Under the pieces are notes generated by a model that searched no databases, was not told the DNA's origin, and worked only from the letters and a program-made list of their open reading frames with translations. 64,000 bases of DNA from positions 29,487 through 93,486 of the forward strand of contig DAHUXM010000013.1 of assembly GCA_027307165.1 (NCBI GenBank), in the 5' to 3' direction. This document shows positions 18,529-27,466 of the stretch, in pieces. Positions within the stretch are counted from its first letter, which is position 1. Each line of letters starts with the position of its first letter. The position numbers and the translations under genes are program-made. Source of the DNA: Gemmatimonadota bacterium (GTDB lineage: Bacteria > Gemmatimonadota > Gemmatimonadetes > Gemmatimonadales > Gemmatimonadaceae).

Positions 18529-19922
18529 CCCAGGTCATGACTGACGCCGTTCTGGCGCAGGACTCCGAGTCGCCAGAAATCGGACGCGCTGGTGCACCGA
18601 TGCCCGTCGCGACGCGCGACGCGCGCACCGCCGAATACGTGGCGCTCTTCGACGACGTCGACCGCACCAGCGAGCCGCAATGGCTCGGCGCGCAACGTCG
18701 CGCCTCGATCGAGTGCTTCGCGACACTGGGATTTCCTACCACGAAGAACGAGGACTGGCACTTCACCAGCGTGGCCTCGCTCCTCGAACAGAGTTACGCT
18801 CCCGTCGCAACGGGGTCGTTGGCGCTGGCCGAGCGCGACATCGAGCAGTTCCGTTTCGAAGGCGAATGGCAGACGCTGGTGTTCCTCAACGGGAACTTCG
18901 TCGCTCACCTGTCGGATGTCGAGGCGAGCGCCAAGCTGTACGCCGGTCCGCTGCGCCGCGCGTTGTCCGACGAACGGTACGCACGCGTGATAGAGCAGCA
19001 TCATGGCGGACTCGCCGACACGCGCACGCACGCATTCACCGCGCTCAACTCTGCGTTTTCCGGCGACGGCGCGTTCGTGCACGCACCGGCCGGCACCGTG
19101 GCGCCGCGCAACGTGCATCTCATCTTCGTGTCCGATGATTCCGCCCAGGGCGCACTGCTGTCACCGCGCAACCTGATCGTGATGGAACACCACGCGGAGG
19201 CGACCGTCGTGGAGAGTTATGTCTCGCTCGGCAACGCCAACTATCTCACCAATGCGGTGACGGAAGTGTACGTCGCCGATGGCGCGCGACTCAGGCATTA
19301 CAAGATCCAGCGCGAGAGCCTCCGCGCGTATCACGTCGGATCCTGGTACGCCAATCAGGGCCGCGACTGTGCCTACGAGGCATTCTCGTTCGCGGTGGGC
19401 GCCGATCTCTCGCGCACGAACATCGCGACATTGCTCGACGGCGAGGGCTCGCACGTTTCACTGGATGGACTGTATCTCGTGAATGGCGAGCAGACCGTGG
19501 ATCACCAGACGAGCGTCATCCACGCGAAGGAGAGCTGCACCAGCCACGAGCTGTACAAGGGCGTCATGGACGGCGAGTCGCACGCGGTATTCAATGGCAA
19601 GGTGTACGTCCGCCCCGAAGCACAGAAGACCGACGGCAAGCAGAGCAACAACAATCTGCTTCTCTCGGAAGGTGCGCGCGTCGATACCAAGCCACAACTC
19701 GAGATCTACGCCGACGACGTCAAGTGCACGCACGGCGCCACGATCGGACCGGTCGATTCGACGGCGTTGTTCTACCTCAAGAGTCGCGGCATCGGGCCTG
19801 AGATAGCGCTGCGGTTGCTCACCTACGCATTCGCGGCCGAAGTGCTGGAAGAGTTGACGATCCCCGCAGTGCGCGACGAGCTGGAGAAGCTCGCGTTCGA
19901 GCGGTTCGCTGTGGGTGCGTAG
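18525..19922 (+). CDS. sufD: Fe-S assembly protein SufD
   Basis: 465 residues. Paralogue of SufB that completes the SufBC2D complex and helps iron entry. 'NEDWHFTSVASLL' near the N-terminus, 'SYVSLGNANYLTNAVTEVYV' beta-helix, 'TSHELYKGVMDGESHAVFNGKVYVRPEAQKTDGKQSNNNLLLSEGA' and 'CTHGATIGPVDSTALFYLKSRGI' (conserved His) are all standard. It has a somewhat long N-terminal extension (about 35 residues) before the family starts. Overlaps sufC by 4 bases and is followed after 8 bases by a REPIN-like copy. Confidence 0.96.
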   Translation: MTQVMTDAVLAQDSESPEIGRAGAPMPVATRDARTAEYVALFDDVDRTSEPQWLGAQRRASIECFATLGFPTTKNEDWHFTSVASLLEQSYAPVATGSLALAERDIEQFRFEGEWQTLVFLNGNFVAHLSDVEASAKLYAGPLRRALSDERYARVIEQHHGGLADTRTHAFTALNSAFSGDGAFVHAPAGTVAPRNVHLIFVSDDSAQGALLSPRNLIVMEHHAEATVVESYVSLGNANYLTNAVTEVYVADGARLRHYKIQRESLRAYHVGSWYANQGRDCAYEAFSFAVGADLSRTNIATLLDGEGSHVSLDGLYLVNGEQTVDHQTSVIHAKESCTSHELYKGVMDGESHAVFNGKVYVRPEAQKTDGKQSNNNLLLSEGARVDTKPQLEIYADDVKCTHGATIGPVDSTALFYLKSRGIGPEIALRLLTYAFAAEVLEELTIPAVRDELEKLAFERFAVGA

Positions 19923-19930
19923 CGAATCGT

Positions 19931-20034
19931 CGTCATTCCCGCGAAAGCGGGAACCCATGTTATCGATCTCCAGGTGAGATGATAGCACGAAGCTGGTCGG
20001 CAGCAAATGGATCCCCGCTTTCGCGGGGATGACG
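19931..20034. repeat. REPIN-like element, copy 3, after sufD
   Basis: Exactly 104 bp with the same centre. The right arm has paired changes (GGAT/ATCC) while the left arm has only one, so compensatory substitutions are not complete. It begins 8 bases after the sufD stop and may act as its transcription end. Confidence 0.87.
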
Positions 20035-20084
20035 AGCCAAGGGAGAGCTTACGTGGGAACGACGACTTCCAACTCGTTCCCGAG

Positions 20085-20594
20085 CTACCTCAGACTCAAC
20101 GCCCAGTACGCCGCGCCGCCGACGATCACCACGACGGCCGCCAGGACGAGCGGCATCATCTTGAGGCCGCTTGACGGCTGCTGAATCTCCGGCGCGTTCG
20201 GCTGGCCCGGAAATGTCAGCGTAGGACGTCTGCCGTCCACCGTGGCCGGACGATCCACCGGGGTCGCGATCTTCATCGCGACCGGAAGCCGCTCTCGTGT
20301 GAAGATGAACTTCATCGACCCGACCAGGAACGTCGAGCCTTCATGGAGAGGCTGCGGAGCGAGCACCGGCATCGAGTTCATCACCGTGGTGGTCGACCCG
20401 ACAGGATGCAGAACGAAGGCGTCGCCTTCCTGCCGGATCTCCGCGTGATGGCGCGATACAGCCACCTCGTTGACGGTGATGTCGCACGCCGTCTCCCGCC
20501 CGATCGAGAGCGGATGATCCGCGGGGATCGGGTACGCCTTGTGCTCGTAGGCGTGAATCAGATAGGGCGTGCCTGCCGCTTTCGCTTCCGACAT
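20085..20594 (-). CDS. FHA domain protein with C-terminal membrane anchor
   Basis: 169 residues from ATG 20594. Residues about 10-95 form an FHA domain: 'LSIGRETACDITVNEVAVSRHHAEIRQEGDAFVLHP' has the Gly-Arg, Ser-Arg-His-His phosphothreonine-binding residues. A Pro-rich linker follows, and one hydrophobic segment near the C-terminus (MMPLVLAAVVVIVGGAAYWALSLR) would tail-anchor it in the inner membrane with the FHA domain inside the cell. FHA proteins bind phospho-Thr partners of Ser/Thr kinases; no kinase gene is in the window. An upstream in-frame start (20681) is less likely. Confidence 0.82.
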   Translation of the reverse strand: MSEAKAAGTPYLIHAYEHKAYPIPADHPLSIGRETACDITVNEVAVSRHHAEIRQEGDAFVLHPVGSTTTVMNSMPVLAPQPLHEGSTFLVGSMKFIFTRERLPVAMKIATPVDRPATVDGRRPTLTFPGQPNAPEIQQPSSGLKMMPLVLAAVVVIVGGAAYWALSLR

Positions 20595-20744
20595 TGTCAA
20601 GTCTGACGATCCTGGTTCTGCAAAGGGCACACCGGAGCCGGTCGGTCCGGCCCTTCCGTCGCTATCGGCAAGTATCGTCACGCAGCGACCGACCTGTCAG
20701 CATGCGATCACGCATTCCGCGATTGCGGCGCCATCCGGGCGGGA

Positions 20745-21266
20745 TCAGGATGCGAATGGATTGTCCGAGAGATGCTCATCCACGATGTACCAGTGCCCGC
20801 CTCGCAGCACGAATACGGCGGTCCAGGCGCCCCCGATCACGTGCGGCAGTCCACTGGGTTGTCGGTGCGGTATCCTGTACGTTGCGGTCATAACGGCCAC
20901 TCCTGGGGCAAGTACGTCGATGTGCATCGCGGTCCACTCCACGTGCGCATCGCGCATATTCTGCCCGACATTGGTCCAGAATGCCTGGATGCCAGCCCGG
21001 AGCGAATCCCGCGACGTCGTGATCCGCCCGCCACTGGCCGACAGGATCGGTCCGGTGGGGGCGTACAGGGCCATGAGGTTCCCGGGAACGTCCGGGCGGG
21101 TGAAGTCGTAGGCCGCCTCGACCTCGGTCCTGATCGCCCGTTGCGCCGCAATGCGCTGGATGGCGGTCACTCCTGGTGCGGACCCGGAGGAGCAGCCTGG
21201 TGCGGCCAGTCCGGCTAGTCCGGCCAGTCCCGCGAGGGCTGCGATCTTCGCCAGATTTCGGATCAT
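20745..21266 (-). CDS. SnoaL/DUF4440-like (NTF2 fold) lipoprotein
   Basis: 173 residues from ATG 21266. A lipoprotein signal has an unusual run of ALAGLAGLAGLA repeats ending at lipobox 'APGC' (Cys24). The mature part resembles the NTF2-like cone fold: 'QRAIRTEVEAAYDFTRPDVPGNLMALYAPTGPILSASGG', 'WTAMHIDVLAPGVAVMTATY', and the end 'GGAWTAVFVLRGGHWYIVDEHLS'. Such proteins are often ligand-binding or of unknown role. Codons before 21266 read into non-conserved sequence, so the longer frame is rejected. Confidence 0.72.
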   Translation of the reverse strand: MIRNLAKIAALAGLAGLAGLAAPGCSSGSAPGVTAIQRIAAQRAIRTEVEAAYDFTRPDVPGNLMALYAPTGPILSASGGRITTSRDSLRAGIQAFWTNVGQNMRDAHVEWTAMHIDVLAPGVAVMTATYRIPHRQPSGLPHVIGGAWTAVFVLRGGHWYIVDEHLSDNPFAS

Positions 21267-21344
21267 GAGGATGGAACCTTGGTTTGGACCGGGGGTTGAG
21301 TACGCGGGTCGAAATATGGTCGAAGGACGTCCGCTGGAGGACAC

Positions 21345-21950
21345 ATGCGTTACGGGTCGCTGTTCGCTTCCGCCGCGGTGCTGTTGAGCGTTGCCGCGTG
21401 CAAGGGAAAGGACGCCAGAATGAGCGATGATCTGGCGAAGGACCTGGCTACTGCCAAGACAAACGATGTGCTGGCACTCGCACCCCACGCTGGTGTGCAG
21501 ACAGTCGTGTCTCCCGAGGAACTGTCGCCGCAGGGACGTGCGAAACTTCGATCGTCGAGCAAATCGACGCGACTGGTCAGCAGTCGCGTGACGCATCGTG
21601 ATGTGACGCCGTCACCGGCTGCTGCGCTTCCGCCACTCCCCGTGGCCACTACCACGTCCGAGCCCGCGACCACCAGTTCCGATGTAGCCTCCGCGACTCC
21701 CGCTCCGGTGGATCAGCCAGCTGTCCCTACGCCGCGCCCGCAACCCGTCGACGTTTCCTATCCATCGGGTGAGTCGTCGGGATCGACGCATAGCGGTGGT
21801 GGGCTCGCCGGAATCATCGGCGCGATCGGCGGTGCAATTTTACGTGGCGGAGTGGTCGACGGCGATCACTGCGATCCTCGCGGACGTCACGGCCGCGGTG
21901 GCACTATCTTGATCAACCAGCGCGGTCCAATCCTTCGTGGCAATTACTAA
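21345..21950 (+). CDS. Lipoprotein of unknown function, low-complexity
   Basis: 201 residues from ATG with GGAGGAC just upstream. A signal peptide ends at lipobox 'VAAC' (Cys19). The middle is Pro/Thr/Ser-rich, the end Gly-rich ('GGGLAGIIGAIGGAILRGGVVDGDH', 'RGRHGRGGTILINQ'). No family recognised. Its N-terminal part (ARMSDDLAKDLATAK) resembles the next gene's (QDSSLSRDLQLANND), which suggests that the two lipoproteins are distantly related or belong to one system. It precedes that gene by 17 bases. Confidence 0.7.
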   Translation: MRYGSLFASAAVLLSVAACKGKDARMSDDLAKDLATAKTNDVLALAPHAGVQTVVSPEELSPQGRAKLRSSSKSTRLVSSRVTHRDVTPSPAAALPPLPVATTTSEPATTSSDVASATPAPVDQPAVPTPRPQPVDVSYPSGESSGSTHSGGGLAGIIGAIGGAILRGGVVDGDHCDPRGRHGRGGTILINQRGPILRGNY

Positions 21951-21967
21951 GCGAACCTAATAACTCA

Positions 21968-22897
21968 ATGAGATCAATCCGTCCCGCGGCGATCTGTGCA
22001 ATAGCGCTGCTCGCCGCCGCTGCGTGCAACAAGAGCGACAATAAATCAGCCCAGGATCCACTGGCGCAGGACTCGTCACTCTCGCGCGATCTCCAGCTCG
22101 CGAACAACGATACGGCCGCGCAGCCGCAGCTCAAGGACGTTCCCACAACACCGCCGCCAGCGCCGCCCCGTGCCGCGGTAGTCGAGAAAAAGCGCGTCGC
22201 CGTCGCGCCGCCGCCGCGCAGGCGCACTCCCGCGCCGGAGCCAAAGGCGCCGGCAGTCGCTCAGGCGCCCGCACCGGTCACCACACCGTCCGGTAACACA
22301 GTCGTCAAGGCGCCTTCGACCGCCGCCAACACCGAGGGGAGAGTGGGAGTCGTATCAGCGGGCACCAATCTCTCGCTCAGCTCCGGACAGCGCGTCTGCA
22401 CCAACACCAACAGCGTCGGCGACCGCATAACGGCGACGCTCGCCGAGGCCGTGTCGGGATCCAACGGCGTCGTGATTCCAGCGGGTGCAACGGCGGTTCT
22501 GGAAATCACTTCGCTCGGCCGAAGCAATCAGGCCGGCGAGAACATGAACATCGGCCTGGTCGTGCGCTCGATCACGTACGGCGGCAAGACCTATCCTGTG
22601 AATGGCCAGATCGTCAGTGCCGCCGTCGAAAAGGTGAAGGCGGCCGATAACAACGACGCGACCAAGGTGGCCGGCGGTGCGGTCGTGGGTGCGATTCTCG
22701 GACGCATACTCGGCGGCCGGTCCAAGACCAAGGGCACGATCATCGGTGCCGCCGGCGGCGCCGCGGCGGGCGCAGTACTGGCACACCAGACCGAGAAGTA
22801 CGACGCGTGCCTGCCGAGTGGCGGCCAGGTGGTCGTGAAGCTGGATTCGCCAATGTCGATTCAGAACGGCACCGGAACGACAAACGGCGTGATCTGA
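21968..22897 (+). CDS. Lipoprotein with glycine-zipper and beta domain
   Basis: 309 residues. Lipobox 'AAAC' at Cys20. A Pro/Ala/Lys-rich linker (about 50-115) is followed by a beta domain resembling the periplasmic TrbI/VirB10 type ('GQRVCTNTNSVGDRITATLAEAVSGSNGVVIPAGATAVLEI'). Next comes a glycine-zipper segment with small residues (GGAVVGAILGRILGG, then TIIGAAGGAAAGAVLAHQ), common in outer-membrane lipoproteins of the Rick_17kDa/YMGG type. An envelope-stabilising role is inferred only. It probably shares a transcript with the preceding lipoprotein. Confidence 0.72.
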   Translation: MRSIRPAAICAIALLAAAACNKSDNKSAQDPLAQDSSLSRDLQLANNDTAAQPQLKDVPTTPPPAPPRAAVVEKKRVAVAPPPRRRTPAPEPKAPAVAQAPAPVTTPSGNTVVKAPSTAANTEGRVGVVSAGTNLSLSSGQRVCTNTNSVGDRITATLAEAVSGSNGVVIPAGATAVLEITSLGRSNQAGENMNIGLVVRSITYGGKTYPVNGQIVSAAVEKVKAADNNDATKVAGGAVVGAILGRILGGRSKTKGTIIGAAGGAAAGAVLAHQTEKYDACLPSGGQVVVKLDSPMSIQNGTGTTNGVI

Positions 22898-22941
22898 CGG
22901 TTCGCCCGTCGCGTCGCAGGAGACATCGATGCTACGCACGC

Positions 22942-23000
22942 GTAAGGCGCGGATGTATCCGCGCCTGGTCCCTCTACGTGCAATCGAAATTGGATGACCG
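22942..23000. repeat. Palindromic repeat family B, copy 1
   Basis: The core GGCGCGGATGTATCCGCGCC (22946-22965) is a 20-base palindrome with two mismatched central bases. It is followed by a flank containing ATCGAAATTGGAT. Related copies lie near 42400 and 47660. It overlaps the very start of the SDR reading frame at 22994. Confidence 0.75.
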
Positions 23001-23872
23001 CCTGTAACCCCGTTACCACAGCGATGCACGGTAAGATCTGTGTCATCACCGGCGCAAACACGGGCATCGGCAAGGCCGCCGCCGCGGCACTCGCGGCGCT
23101 CGGCGCGCGAATCGTGATGGTATGCCGCGACAGAGCCAGGGGCGAGCGTGCTCTTGAAGAGATCGCGGCAGCGGCACTGAAGGGCGGACACGGCGGCAGT
23201 GCGGAGCTGTCCATTGCCGATCTCTCGTCACAATCGGACATACGCTCCATTGCAGCGGCAATTCTCACCGCGCATCCCCGGATCGACGTACTGGTCAACA
23301 ATGCCGGCGTTGCGCTCAAGCATCGCGAGTTGACGGTAGACGGCATCGAGCGCACGTTCGCGGTGAACTATCTCGCGTATTTCATGCTCGCCAATCTGCT
23401 GCTTCCAGGATTGCGTGCCGCCGGTAGCGCCCGGATCGTCAATGTCTCATCTGGTGCGCATCGGCGGGGCAGGCTCGACTTCGACAATCTCCAGGGTGAA
23501 CGCAGCTACAGCAACATTCGCATGTATTCCGATAGCAAGCTGGAGGACTTGATGTTCACGTACGCACTTGCGCGCAGGCTCGCAGGAACCGGCGTCACGG
23601 TGAACGCGTTGCATCCAGGGGTAGTTGCGACGGAGATATGGCGGGAGGTTCCCATCCTCGATTTTCTGAGCCGATGGCTCATGCTCTCGCCGGAGAAAGG
23701 CGCGCGCACCACGGTGTATCTTGCCGCGTCGCCTGATGTGGAAGGCGTGACGGGGCAGTACTTTGACAAGTGCAAGCCGGTTGGGACAAGTGCATTGAGT
23801 AACGACGTGGCGCTGCAGGAAAGGCTGTGGACGACGAGCGTGGCACTTACCGGCGTTGGCGCGGAAATCTGA
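22994..23872 (+). CDS. SDR family oxidoreductase (retinol dehydrogenase-like)
   Basis: 292 residues from ATG 22994, or 282 from ATG 23024. Classical Rossmann fold: 'VITGANTGIGKAAA' cofactor site, 'NNAG' after strand 4, catalytic Ser in 'NVSSGAH', and 'YSDSK' (YxxxK). The sequence 'GIERTFAVNYLAYFMLANLLLP' and 'YFDKCKPV' near the end are typical of the RDH/WWOX-type SDRs. The substrate is unknown, probably a lipid or alcohol. The 22994 start overlaps the palindromic repeat and lacks a ribosome binding site, so 23024 may be the true one. Confidence 0.85.
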   Translation: MTACNPVTTAMHGKICVITGANTGIGKAAAAALAALGARIVMVCRDRARGERALEEIAAAALKGGHGGSAELSIADLSSQSDIRSIAAAILTAHPRIDVLVNNAGVALKHRELTVDGIERTFAVNYLAYFMLANLLLPGLRAAGSARIVNVSSGAHRRGRLDFDNLQGERSYSNIRMYSDSKLEDLMFTYALARRLAGTGVTVNALHPGVVATEIWREVPILDFLSRWLMLSPEKGARTTVYLAASPDVEGVTGQYFDKCKPVGTSALSNDVALQERLWTTSVALTGVGAEI

Positions 23873-23878
23873 CCGTAC

Positions 23879-24514
23879 ATGAGAAGTCCGCTCGAAATTG
23901 CGCAAAGAAATGCGATGATCGTTGCACTGGTCGCGATGGCCGGATGTGGCGCGAGCATACGTCCACTTCCTCCGCTACCCGCTCCCGTGCCGGAGTCATA
24001 TCCATCCGGCGGAACGGCAAGGGTGCCGGCGGACGCCGACGACACATCCTACTTCGATGCCAATCCGCTGATGGTTCCCGTGGAGGGGGTTCAGCCGAGC
24101 GGCGTTTCGGACAGCTTCAACGACCGGCGCGATAATGGAAGGACCCATCGCGCGAGTGACATTCTGGTTCCCAAGGGGACGAGAGTGGTGGCCGCCGAGT
24201 CCGGTACGATCATGCGGCTGAGCAGGAATGCGCTGGGCGGGATCACCATCTACATGATGGATGAAACGGGCCGGTTCATATTCTATTATGCCCATCTCGA
24301 AGGATACGCGGACGGACTGGCAGCGAACGAGCATGTCTCGCAGGGCGAACTGCTCGGTTATGTTGGTATGACGGGAAACGCGCCGGTGCCGCATCTGCAC
24401 TTTCAGGTAATGCGGCGCGATCCCGATCGGCACGATTACTGGAACAGTCCGGCGGTCGACGTCAAACCGTTCTTTACAATTCCTGGACAGGTGCGCGCGA
24501 GCAATGAACAGTAA
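23879..24514 (+). CDS. M23 (LytM-like) metallopeptidase lipoprotein
   Basis: 211 residues. Signal with lipobox 'MAGC' (Cys23). LytM domain from about 75: metal ligands H90 and D94 (THRASD), then H139 (YYAHL), H172 and H174 (HLHFQV). All active-site residues of a zinc peptidoglycan endopeptidase are present, so it should be active rather than a degenerate activator. 'ILVPKGTRVVAAESGTIMR' and 'HVSQGELLGYVGMTGNA' are the standard core. It begins 6 bases after the SDR stop and overlaps the YhbY gene by 11 bases. Confidence 0.9.
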   Translation: MRSPLEIAQRNAMIVALVAMAGCGASIRPLPPLPAPVPESYPSGGTARVPADADDTSYFDANPLMVPVEGVQPSGVSDSFNDRRDNGRTHRASDILVPKGTRVVAAESGTIMRLSRNALGGITIYMMDETGRFIFYYAHLEGYADGLAANEHVSQGELLGYVGMTGNAPVPHLHFQVMRRDPDRHDYWNSPAVDVKPFFTIPGQVRASNEQ

Positions 24515-24803
24515 GGAGCGAGCGAATCTGCGCGCCGAGGCGCAGCGATTGAGTCCGCTGGTTCACGTCGGGCACGGCGGAGTCACCGACGCGATCGTCA
24601 AGACGATGGACGACGTGCTTCGAACGCACGAGCTCGTGAAGGTGGATATCAGCCGCAACCTGAGTGCGCCTATCAAGGAAGTCGCCGGCGCGCTCGCCGA
24701 CGCGACTGGCGCCGAGGTGGTGCAGGTGATCGGGCGAAAAGCGACGTTCTTCAGGGACAATCCGGAGCTGGAGTGGAAGGGCAACGTCCCGCCCTGGCGT
24801 TGA
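24504..24803 (+). CDS. YhbY-family (CRM domain) RNA-binding protein
   Basis: 99 residues. CRM domain: '[41 protein letters not shown]' with the GxxG-type loop (VGHGGVT), followed by '[13 protein letters not shown]'. YhbY associates with pre-50S ribosomal particles. It overlaps the LytM gene by 11 bases, so translation is probably coupled. The length is normal for the family. Confidence 0.9.
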   Translation: MNSKERANLRAEAQRLSPLVHVGHGGVTDAIVKTMDDVLRTHELVKVDISRNLSAPIKEVAGALADATGAEVVQVIGRKATFFRDNPELEWKGNVPPWR

Positions 24804-24876
24804 AATCTGGTCCCCCGGGCCTATCTTTCTTAGGATTGACCAATCGCTTCATAGAAGGCCGAACCAACCCCTTGAA

Positions 24877-25140
24877 ATGCCCTACGTAATTACTGAAGCC
24901 TGCATCGGCGTAAAGGACCGTGCTTGCGTCGACGTCTGCCCCGTGGATTGCATCTACGAGGGCGAGAAGCAGCTATATATCCATCCGGATGAATGCATCG
25001 ATTGCGGTGCATGCGAGCCGGAATGCCCCGTGACTGCCATTTTCCCGGAAGAAGACGTTCCGCAGAACTTGCGATCGTACATCGCGCTCAACGCGGACGT
25101 GTTCAAGGGGCCCAATCCACCCGGAAAGCCTCAACGGTAG
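24877..25140 (+). CDS. 7Fe ferredoxin ([3Fe-4S][4Fe-4S], FdxA-like)
   Basis: 87 residues. The eight Cys lie at 9, 17, 21, 25, 40, 43, 46 and 50. Compared with Azotobacter FdI, C9, C17 and C50 fit the 3Fe-4S site and C21, C40, C43 and C46 the 4Fe-4S site, with C25 free. The C-terminal '[17 protein letters not shown]' is the usual FdxA extension. It is a cytoplasmic electron carrier. No ribosome binding site is obvious (ACCCCTTGAA upstream). A terminator follows the gene. Confidence 0.93.
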   Translation: MPYVITEACIGVKDRACVDVCPVDCIYEGEKQLYIHPDECIDCGACEPECPVTAIFPEEDVPQNLRSYIALNADVFKGPNPPGKPQR

Positions 25141-25162
25141 AGCCGTCTTTCTTCGTATTTGC

Positions 25163-25184
25163 AGGGCGCCTTCGGGCGCCTTTG
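25163..25184 (+). terminator. Intrinsic terminator after the ferredoxin gene
   Basis: GGCGCC-TTCG-GGCGCC is a 6-bp stem with a stable UUCG loop, extended by wobble and A-T pairs, followed by TTTGCTGTT. It lies 25 bases after the stop. Confidence 0.8.
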
Positions 25185-25237
25185 CTGTTCCCGGGCTCGT
25201 CTCAGCATCCCCAACGCACTCCCCATTCGGAAGTCAG

Positions 25238-26482
25238 ATGAAGTCATTGCACCGCTCGGCCGCTGCGTCAGTCGTCGCCACGCTGGCAATCATCGTTTCC
25301 GCATGCGCTACCGCGCCGGTGCAGCCAGCGGCCGGTGTATCGCCGACCGGTGCCGCGCCACAGGTGATACTCGTCTCGATGGACGGATTCCGTCGCAGCT
25401 ATCTCGACACCGACTCCGTCCCGACGCTCCACGCACTCGGCCGCGAAGGCGTCACGGCCCAGGCGATGATACCGTCGTTTCCCACGCTGACATTTCCGAA
25501 TCACTACACCATCGTCACGGGCCTCTATCCAGAGCACCACGGCATCGTCGGCAACACGATCTACGATCCCGAATTCAAGGCGCTGTTCACGATGAGCAAC
25601 GCCGCCTCCAGGGAAAGTCGCTGGTGGGGCGGCCAGCCGATCTGGGTCACGGCGGAGAAGCAGGGCGAGCGCGCGGCGTCGATGTTCTGGGTGGGATCGG
25701 AGGTCGAGATCGACGGCGTTCGGCCGACGAGATGGAAACCGTTCGACGGAAAGGTTCCGTTCCAGGCGCGCGTGGATACCGTGCTGTCGTGGCTCGATCT
25801 TACCGGTGCACAGCGCCTGTCGCTCATCACGCTCTACTTCGACGAGCCCGACCATACCGGTCATGAGGTGGGACCGGATTCACCAAGGACTGCCGAGGCT
25901 GCGGCGCGTGCCGACAGCGCGCTCGGCAGGCTCGTACAGGGATTACGTGCGCGCGGCATGTACGACAAGGTGAATCTGATAGTCGTGTCGGACCACGGGA
26001 TGTCACAGCTGTCACCCGATCGCGTGGTGTATCTCGATGACGTGGTCGACACCGCGTCGATCCGCATCACTTCAATATCGCCCAACCTGATGGTCACGCC
26101 GCGCGATGGAGATGCTCTCGCGCTGCTTGCCAGAATCAGGAAACTGCCGCATGTGAGTGCGTGGCTCAAGGCTGATGTTCCTGAGCGTCTGCACTACAAC
26201 GAAGGTCGTCGCATCACACCCGTGGTCGCCGTCGCGGACGACGGGTGGACGATCGCGACGCACGGACCTCGCCGTGGTCCTCCGGGCGGTGCGCACGGTT
26301 ACGACAACGCGAATGCGTCGATGAATGCGATATTCGTGGCGCACGGCCCGGCGTTCAGGCAGGGAGTGACGATGCCGTCGTTCCCCAATGTCGACGTGTA
26401 CGATCTGCTTGCGAAACTGCTTCGCCTGCAACCGGCGCTGAACGACGGATCGCTGCAGCCCTTTGCCGAGGTGTTACGCTGA
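25238..26482 (+). CDS. Nucleotide pyrophosphatase/phosphodiesterase-like lipoprotein (NPP family)
   Basis: 414 residues. Lipobox 'VSAC' (Cys23). Alkaline-phosphatase fold: metal Asp49 in 'VSMDGFR', nucleophile Thr85 in 'TLTFPNH', 'YFDEPDHTGHEVGP' with D205 and H209, then 'VVSDHGMSQ' and a final His in 'GGAHGYDN'. The Thr nucleophile and the TFPNH motif fit NPP enzymes that hydrolyse nucleotide or phosphodiester bonds outside the inner membrane. The signature site residues appear intact. Its stop codon lies within a hairpin shared with the convergent gene. Confidence 0.9.
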   Translation: MKSLHRSAAASVVATLAIIVSACATAPVQPAAGVSPTGAAPQVILVSMDGFRRSYLDTDSVPTLHALGREGVTAQAMIPSFPTLTFPNHYTIVTGLYPEHHGIVGNTIYDPEFKALFTMSNAASRESRWWGGQPIWVTAEKQGERAASMFWVGSEVEIDGVRPTRWKPFDGKVPFQARVDTVLSWLDLTGAQRLSLITLYFDEPDHTGHEVGPDSPRTAEAAARADSALGRLVQGLRARGMYDKVNLIVVSDHGMSQLSPDRVVYLDDVVDTASIRITSISPNLMVTPRDGDALALLARIRKLPHVSAWLKADVPERLHYNEGRRITPVVAVADDGWTIATHGPRRGPPGGAHGYDNANASMNAIFVAHGPAFRQGVTMPSFPNVDVYDLLAKLLRLQPALNDGSLQPFAEVLR

Positions 26483-26501
26483 TTCGCCGATCGCGAATCA
26501 G
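26479..26501. terminator. Hairpin spanning two convergent stop codons
   Basis: CTGATTCGC-CGATC-GCGAATCAG, a perfect 9-bp stem. The arms contain the stop codons of the NPP gene (26480-26482) and the methyltransferase-like gene (26498-26500). Probably a bidirectional transcription end, without a T run. Confidence 0.55.
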
Positions 26502-27163
26502 GGCATCGGCTTTCCGCCGATTCCGTAGCGGCTCTTGATCACGAAGGCGATGATGAGCACCGCGTATTGCATGAAGGTGCTCACTTCGCTGCGCCACGCC
26601 TGCGGCCAGTCGAAGTCGCCGCCGGCGGGCAATGTGGGCGGACGTGGAATCCAGCGCGGCGTCGCCGACTTGTAAGAGAGATATTCGCCGTCGAAGGTGC
26701 TCTCCAGTACTCCTTCCTCGAACCGAACGATCAGGGAGTACTCGATTGCGAAGAGCACGATGGCTACCGGCAGAAACCAGAATACGCCGGAGATTACGGC
26801 GAAGCCCATCCAGATCAGGAAGTTTCCGTTGTAGAGCGGATTGCGGCTCCAGGCGAACGGACCGTAAGTGACGAGTCTGTTGACGTTGCGCGAGCGCCGC
26901 CGCGTCGACGTGCCGGCCGCGGCGACGCCCCAGAGTCGCCACGCTTCACCCACCACCACGAGAGCGATACCGATCACCCAGAGCTGCGGCGACATCGAGC
27001 CCGGCGCCACCAGGGGAATGCCAAGGAAGAGGATCGGCAACCAGCCGCGCTGCCGGAACAAGACAGCGCCAGCCCGGGCTGCCGGAGTACGTTCCGCCGC
27101 TGAGAGCGACACAGCCGGTGCCGGCGCCGCCTTCGTCACTACGTCTTTCTGGGACTCATTCAT
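26498..27163 (-). CDS. Isoprenylcysteine methyltransferase-like (ICMT/PEMT) membrane protein
   Basis: 221 residues from ATG 27163. Several membrane segments; the diagnostic part is 'NRLVTYGPFAWSRNPLYNGNFLIWMGFAVISG' with 'RNPLYNG', then a helix and 'EEGVLESTFDGEYLSYKSATPRWIP', the SAM-binding C-terminal motif (E-x-x-L, F-G-x-x-Y) of the ICMT/PEMT family. The family methylates lipids or small molecules at membranes; the bacterial substrate is mostly unknown. Codons upstream of 27163 to 27346 derive from a REPIN arm and are excluded. Confidence 0.85.
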   Translation of the reverse strand: MNESQKDVVTKAAPAPAVSLSAAERTPAARAGAVLFRQRGWLPILFLGIPLVAPGSMSPQLWVIGIALVVVGEAWRLWGVAAAGTSTRRRSRNVNRLVTYGPFAWSRNPLYNGNFLIWMGFAVISGVFWFLPVAIVLFAIEYSLIVRFEEGVLESTFDGEYLSYKSATPRWIPRPPTLPAGGDFDWPQAWRSEVSTFMQYAVLIIAFVIKSRYGIGGKPMP

Positions 27164-27318
27164 CGGCTCAATTTGCAACAAGGTCGCGCGATGCTCAACA
27201 CGTGATTTGCGCGGGGCTGCGCGGCCGGCCAGCGGCGGGCGCGTCAACCCACTGGAAATCGAAAGGGAGACCGTTCGATCGGTCTCCCTCTGATTCTTCG
27301 TCGTCCCCGCAAAAGTCT

Positions 27319-27459
27319 CGTCATTCCCGCGAAAGCGGGAATCCATCTACTGCCGAGAAGCTTCGTGCTATCATCACATCCAAAGACCGATAAAATGGAT
27401 CCCCGCTTTCGCGGGAATGACGGCAGACACATGGATCCCCGCTTTCGCGGGAATGACGG
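27319..27459. repeat. REPIN-like element, copy 4 (inverted), plus an extra arm
   Basis: A 104-bp element at 27319-27422 in the opposite orientation to copies 1-3, with an additional right arm at 27431-27459. It has the same perfect ends, and its centre is the reverse complement of the other copies. It lies downstream of the DUF6496 gene and upstream of the methyltransferase-like gene. Confidence 0.87.
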
Positions 27460-27466
27460 GTCACCG